From contig CAZYMU010000002.1 of assembly GCA_964648465.1 (NCBI GenBank), forward strand, positions 62,001 to 126,000: 64,000 nt of DNA, in the 5' to 3' direction. Positions 60,691-64,000 of this stretch are shown here, one piece after another (positions within the stretch are counted from its first letter, which is position 1; each line of letters starts with the position of its first letter). A program made the position numbers and the translations under genes. A model generated the notes under the pieces. That model did no database searches and had not been told where the DNA came from. It was given only the letters and a program-made list of their open reading frames with translations. This DNA comes from Aminicenans sp964648465 (GTDB lineage: Bacteria; Acidobacteriota; Aminicenantia; Aminicenantales; Aminicenantaceae).

Positions 60691-61545
60691 TTATTGGGAA
60701 TATTTTCTGAGAAAATCAGTCAAACCTCGACAAATTGCCATGGCAACTTTAGTTTGAAATTCTTCGTTTAACAATTTTTTCTCTTCCTCAGGGTTGGAGA
60801 TAAATGCTACTTCCACGAGTACAGCAGGGCACGCCACTCCTGTCAAGACTTTAAAGGGAGCCTGTTTGATCCCTCTATTTATTGTGCTAAGGAGTGAATT
60901 AAGTTCTATCTGAATGCTTTCAGCAAGCTGGCTGCTGTGTTGGAGATAGGCTGTCTGTGCCATGTCCCACAGAATCATCATGATATTATCCTCATCTTCG
61001 CTCTGGATCTTCTCCTCGATTGTAGCAGAATTATTTTCCATGTAAGCAAGGCGCCTTGCTTCTTCGTCAGTTGCGTTTAAACTGAGGAAATAGGTCTCTG
61101 AACCCATGGCTTTTTTCCTGGGGGAACTGTTTGCATGGATACTGATAAATAAATATGCCCTGTTGTTATTGGCAATAGCCGACCTGTTTTCCAGTGAAAC
61201 ATCGATGTCTTTATCTCTTGTAAGGACGACATGATAGCCCATACGCTCTACAATAGCCTTCAATTTAAGGCTCACTGCAAGAGTAATGTTTTTTTCTAAT
61301 GATCCAAATTTCCCTTTGGCTCCAGTTTCAAGACCTCCATGGCCAGGGTCAATAACAATGGTTTTTATTCCTTTTTTCTCCACGCTTGACTGAAGTGGAA
61401 AAGAGGGCTCGATCAGTACCCGACTGTATCCAGAGTAATCTATGGCAGATAATTTTATAAAAGGCAGGTTTTGCGAGAGGAAAAATATTGCAAGCGAGAA
61501 AAACATCAATGAAAATATTAATATTCTTTTTTTAAGGCTATGCAA
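60691..61545 (-). CDS. N-acetylmuramoyl-L-alanine amidase (AmiC/Ami_3 type)
   Basis: 284 residues. N-terminal hydrophobic segment (signal or anchor), then the Amidase_3 zinc enzyme: IVIDPGHGGLETGAKG (His ligand), LTRDKDIDVSLENRSAIAN, LFISIHANSSPRK (His ligand), EVAFISNPEEEKKL with the catalytic Glu. Cleaves the amide link of peptidoglycan in the periplasm during division or remodelling. 12 bp before the GerMN gene. The tmRNA gene lies 24 bp upstream. Confidence 0.92.
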   Translation of the reverse strand: MHSLKKRILIFSLMFFSLAIFFLSQNLPFIKLSAIDYSGYSRVLIEPSFPLQSSVEKKGIKTIVIDPGHGGLETGAKGKFGSLEKNITLAVSLKLKAIVERMGYHVVLTRDKDIDVSLENRSAIANNNRAYLFISIHANSSPRKKAMGSETYFLSLNATDEEARRLAYMENNSATIEEKIQSEDEDNIMMILWDMAQTAYLQHSSQLAESIQIELNSLLSTINRGIKQAPFKVLTGVACPAVLVEVAFISNPEEEKKLLNEEFQTKVAMAICRGLTDFLRKYSQ

Positions 61546-61569
61546 TTTGATCCTCTCAGACTGATAATA

Positions 61570-61916
61570 TGGAGGCGGCGGGAATCGAACCCGCGTCCGA
61601 AGATATTCAACATAAGGTTTCTACACGTTTATCCTTTTCTTGAATCTTATTCCACAGTTTCTGAAAAGGCAAGACACTATGAAACCAGTCCCGATACTGT
61701 TTCGCTTACCAGGTTTAGGACCTGCCTGGCTTGCTATCCTGCTTGTCGACGCTTCCCAAACACCACAGGAAAATGTAGGGGAAACGGCATGCCTACTTAT
61801 TAGGCAGCAACTTGCAGTGGTTCTGCATTTACTTTGTTCCACCTGTTTATCGAGGTGGGTGGGACCTCGACATGCAACCTTTGTCTCACTACCTCCGTCG
61901 AATCCAGTTCGCCCCC
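61570..61916 (-). ncRNA. ssrA: Transfer-messenger RNA (tmRNA)
   Basis: About 347 nt on the minus strand. 5' acceptor GGGGGCG pairs with 3' CGCCTCC; the 3' T-arm is GCGGG-TTCGATT-CCCGC. The conserved GGATTCGACGG and GCATGTCGAGG are near the 5' end. Pseudoknot 1 has CCACC/GGTGG; 12 nt later the tag frame opens at GCA (61826) and reads A-E-P-L-Q-V-A-A, then TAA TAA in the loop of a following hairpin (TGCCTA/TAGGCA). Encoded tag is thus eight residues. CCA is not encoded. Rescues stalled ribosomes with SmpB. Confidence 0.95.
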
Positions 61917-61931
61917 AACTCCTAAACACAA

Positions 61932-61961
61932 ATTATATTTTAAATTGGCAAATCTTGTCAA
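61932..61961 (-). promoter_or_regulatory. tmRNA promoter
   Basis: Perfect minus-strand TTGACA (61961-61956) and TATAAT (61937-61932), 18-bp spacer, ending 15 bp before the tmRNA 5' end. Confidence 0.8.
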
Positions 61962-62021
61962 CATCTCTCTGACGACGATGTTAGCCTTTGGTTCTATGGT
62001 TTTCTCTGTATAACCAGAATC

Positions 62022-62098
62022 TGGCGGGGCCGACGAGACTCGAACTCGCGACCTCCGGCGTGACAGGCCGGCGTTCTAACCGACTGAACTACGACCCC
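62022..62098 (-). tRNA. tRNA-Asp, anticodon GTC
   Basis: Complete 77-nt cloverleaf on the minus strand with acceptor GGGGTCG/CGGCCCC, D-arm GTTCAGTCGGTTAGAAC, anticodon arm CCGGC-CTGTCAC-GCCGG, T-arm GCGAG-TTCGAGT-CTCGT, discriminator G and an encoded CCA (62024-62022). Confidence 0.96.
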
Positions 62099-62113
62099 GC
62101 TCAGGGCGAAAGA

Positions 62114-62142
62114 ATTATAATCATTAAGTACTAAATTTTCAA
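62114..62142 (-). promoter_or_regulatory. tRNA-Asp promoter
   Basis: Minus-strand TTGAAA (62142-62137), 17 bp, TATAAT (62119-62114), 15 bp before the tRNA 5' end. Confidence 0.75.
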
Positions 62143-62174
62143 TAGTCTAAACGGATTAAGCTGCCTTAACAGAT

Positions 62175-63074
62175 TTACATCTTTTCAAGAGCGGCGATAC
62201 GCTCTTCGATAGGGGGGTGTGTGCTAAACAGCCTGCTTGCCCTTGCCCTTTTTTTAAAATCTTTGAGCGGATTCACAATATAAAGATGGGCAGTCGCCTT
62301 GTTTGCAACTTCAAGAGGTTCTTTATCTGTAGCCAGCTTTCTTAGAGCAGAGGCCAGCCCAGGAGGATATCTTGTGAGTAAGGCTCCGTTTGCATCTGCA
62401 AGAAACTCTCTTTTTCTGGAGATAGCCAGCTTCAAAAGCTGGGCAATAAGAGGAGATAGAATAGCCAGGATAAGCCCCACAATGATCAGAATGGAACCTG
62501 CATTTCCTGAGCCCTTGGTGTTCCGCCGCTTTCTTCCTCCACCCCAAAAGAAACTTCTTAGAATCCAGTCACTAAGAAGGGCTATGATTCCAACCATGAC
62601 GACTGCCAGTGTCTGAACGAGAACGTCATAATTCTTGATATGAGACATCTCATGAGCAATCACGCCTTCCAGTTCTGTACGGTTCAATTTTTGTAGTAGG
62701 CCATTTGTAACTACGATAACGGAATTCTTAGGATTGCGGCCGGAGGCAAAAGCATTCGGAGCTGTATCATCAATGATGTAACAACGAGGCTTTGGAAGAC
62801 CTGCGGCGATAGCCAATCCCTCCACAACATTATAAAGATGAGGATAATCCTCTTTTCTAACGGGTTTAGCGCGGCTAACTGCAAGGACAATTTTATCGCT
62901 GGAATAATAACTGCCCAGAGTCATGACGCAAGCGATAATTGCGGCAAGTACCAGTCCCCCAGGCCCCCAATCTGTCAGTTGTTCAAAAATCCACGCCAGG
63001 AGGAAGATAAAGCACATAAAGAACAAGATTAGAAAAAAAGATTTCCTCTTGTTGCTGGAGATCTGTTCGTACAT
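62175..63074 (-). CDS. htpX: M48 family zinc metalloprotease HtpX-like
   Basis: 299 residues. Two N-terminal membrane segments, then DTAPNAFASGRNPKNSVIVVTNG, the zinc motif VIAHEMSHIKNYD (HExxH), two further hydrophobic segments, and a later Glu in REFLADANGA. Inner-membrane quality-control protease acting on misfolded membrane proteins. Follows lemA (38 bp), a frequent bacterial pairing. About 74 bp separate it from the tRNA-Asp gene. Confidence 0.93.
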   Translation of the reverse strand: MYEQISSNKRKSFFLILFFMCFIFLLAWIFEQLTDWGPGGLVLAAIIACVMTLGSYYSSDKIVLAVSRAKPVRKEDYPHLYNVVEGLAIAAGLPKPRCYIIDDTAPNAFASGRNPKNSVIVVTNGLLQKLNRTELEGVIAHEMSHIKNYDVLVQTLAVVMVGIIALLSDWILRSFFWGGGRKRRNTKGSGNAGSILIIVGLILAILSPLIAQLLKLAISRKREFLADANGALLTRYPPGLASALRKLATDKEPLEVANKATAHLYIVNPLKDFKKRARASRLFSTHPPIEERIAALEKM

Positions 63075-63112
63075 TTTAGTTTTTCTCCGTTCTGGTGCAG
63101 AATGATATCTTG

Positions 63113-63667
63113 CTAAAACTTAACACTCACAGGCTCTTTGGCTTCGGCTTCTTCGATCTCAAAGTATTCTTTTTCTTTGAAGTTGAAAAGATTCGCAATG
63201 ATGTTGGAAGGGAAGACCTGCTGTTTTGTGTTAAACTTCATTACTGTATCATTATAGAACTGCCGGGCGTATGCAATTTTTCCTTCTGTGCCTGCCAATT
63301 CTTCCTGAAGCATCAGAAAGTTTTGGTTAGCCTTGAGTTCAGGGTAATTTTCGACGACTGCAAAAAGTGATTTCAGCGCACCCGAAAGCATATTTTCTGC
63401 TTCTCCCTGTTGTTTAACTGTACCTGCATTAATAGCTTTGGCTCTGGCATCTGTTACTTTCTGGAAAGTCTCTCTTTCATGTTTAGCATAGCCTTTTACA
63501 GTCTCAACCAGATTCGGGATTAGGTCATACCTTCGCCTTAGTTGAACATCAACTTGGGCCCAGGAATTGTCAGCCCTGTTACGTAAGTTAATAAGGCCAT
63601 TGTAGATTCCAATAAAAATGACCAGTAAGATTCCTAGTAAGATAAGTAAAATCCATAAGCTTGCCAT
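63113..63667 (-). CDS. lemA: LemA family protein
   Basis: 184 residues. Single N-terminal membrane helix (LWILLILLGILLVIFIGIYNGL), then the conserved NRADNSWAQVDVQLRRRYDLIPNLVETVKGYA, EGKIAYARQFYNDTVMKFNT and a Phe/Pro-rich end. The fold is a long helical bundle; LemA proteins sit in the membrane beside HtpX or the TPM family. GAGGAG precedes the ATG. Function in bacteria unresolved, context suggests membrane stress. Confidence 0.9.
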   Translation of the reverse strand: MASLWILLILLGILLVIFIGIYNGLINLRNRADNSWAQVDVQLRRRYDLIPNLVETVKGYAKHERETFQKVTDARAKAINAGTVKQQGEAENMLSGALKSLFAVVENYPELKANQNFLMLQEELAGTEGKIAYARQFYNDTVMKFNTKQQVFPSNIIANLFNFKEKEYFEIEEAEAKEPVSVKF

Positions 63668-63780
63668 ATTTGTTCTCCTCTAACAAAACCAAAGAATTTT
63701 ATTACTGATAATAAACTATTTTAGACACAAAATGTCAACATTTATGAATAATTCAAGCTAGAAAAGAAGTAAAATTATTA

Positions 63781-63809
63781 TTGACAGGAATTGATGACAA
63801 TGCTATATT
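63781..63809 (+). promoter_or_regulatory. Citrate synthase promoter
   Basis: TTGACA (63781-63786), exactly 17 bp, TATATT (63804-63809). About 68 bp of leader follow, with a GTTATT...AATAAC stem and an AAAGGAGG ribosome binding site. Confidence 0.75.
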
Positions 63810-63877
63810 ACAATATTGTTATTTTATTATAATAATAACAGAAATAATATTTTAAAAAAGCTAAAGGAGGCTTCTTA

Positions 63878-64000
63878 ATGTCAACAGTAAAGGAGAGATT
63901 ACAATCAAAAATTGACCCCATGCGGTCAAGAATCAGAGGCATCATCAAGGAACATGGAGATCAGAAGATCTCAGATGTAACAATTGTACAGGCTTATGGT
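63878..64000 (+). CDS. Citrate synthase, N-terminal part (cut by window end)
   Basis: Only 41 codons are visible: MSTVKERLQSKI ... IKEHGDQKISDVTIVQAYG. This matches the N-terminus of the eukaryotic-type citrate synthases (KEHG...I..VT..QAYG followed by GGMRGM). A strong AAAGGAGG lies 7 nt before the ATG and a near-consensus promoter is upstream. It would condense oxaloacetate and acetyl-CoA, the entry to the TCA cycle. Catalytic residues lie beyond the window. Confidence 0.75.
   Translation, partial: MSTVKERLQSKIDPMRSRIRGIIKEHGDQKISDVTIVQAYG

Noticed and set aside
61640..61972. 110-residue plus-strand frame
   Set aside because: It covers the tmRNA gene and promoter, both well supported on the other strand.
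1..64000. CRISPR array, prophage or intact insertion sequence
   Set aside because: No regularly spaced direct repeats, no phage structural gene and no transposase were found. The repeats seen are too few and irregular for CRISPR.

Overview
The window is 64 kb of moderately AT-rich bacterial chromosome from an uncultivated-looking diderm with an LPS-type outer membrane. Evidence for an outer membrane is LptD, LolA, heptose kinase, a heptosyltransferase, an O-antigen ligase, three TolC/RND outer-membrane components and a TonB-dependent receptor. The receptor with an N-terminal carboxypeptidase-regulatory-like domain and a GWxTD-domain protein point to the Acidobacteriota/Aminicenantes neighbourhood. 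That placement is an inference from gene content, not a phylogenetic result.

Layout. 1-12 kb is an envelope and surface-polysaccharide region: the C-terminal part of LptD, two overlapping GDP-mannose-type SDRs, then a leftward block of O-antigen ligase, a membrane-anchored PHP phosphoesterase and heptose kinase, a heptosyltransferase, a CDP-alcohol phosphatidyltransferase, and GT2-GT4-purM. 12.1-12.4 kb is a gene-free, repeat-bounded element. 12.4-19 kb holds an orphan TolC and two paralogous giant GT-C-like membrane proteins. 19-24 kb holds an atypical Tat-exported aldo/keto-reductase-like ferredoxin and tsaD/mtnA with two uncharacterised genes. 24-30 kb holds tatA, a coiled-coil methyltransferase, the TonB receptor, a GWxTD protein and tRNA-Leu. 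30-33 kb holds a release-factor-like Zn-ribbon protein and psd-pssA (phosphatidylethanolamine synthesis). 33-41 kb holds an unknown lipoprotein and a complete TetR-TolC-adaptor-RND efflux operon with a good autoregulatory operator. 41-45 kb holds xerD, an MBL hydrolase, a repeat cluster, a methyltransferase, a degenerate JAMM-like gene and AMMECR1. 45-54 kb holds a secreted subtilase, an outer-membrane/TPR pair, a DUF374 acyltransferase, an SSS symporter, lolA and an ECF sigma/anti-sigma/bactofilin-like module. 54-61.5 kb is core: rplM-rpsI-rpsB-tsf-pyrH-frr, a TPR lipoprotein, and amidase-GerMN-der. 61.5-64 kb holds tmRNA, tRNA-Asp, htpX-lemA and the start of citrate synthase.

Two properties cut across the window. 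First, several genes without a Shine-Dalgarno sequence have a well-formed sigma70-type -10 box only 7-12 nt before the start codon, so leaderless transcription looks common. Second, short dispersed repeats (a TTTATGAATAAT family, an ~80-nt stem-loop repeat, and an ATGGCCCGTCCCC motif) occupy most of the larger intergenic gaps. I found no CRISPR array, prophage or intact insertion sequence. The most unusual leads are the leaderless promoters, the repeat families, the twin GT-C proteins, the degenerate JAMM/AMMECR1 pair, the PHP protein inside the LPS-core genes and the aldo/keto-reductase-like protein lacking its catalytic residues.
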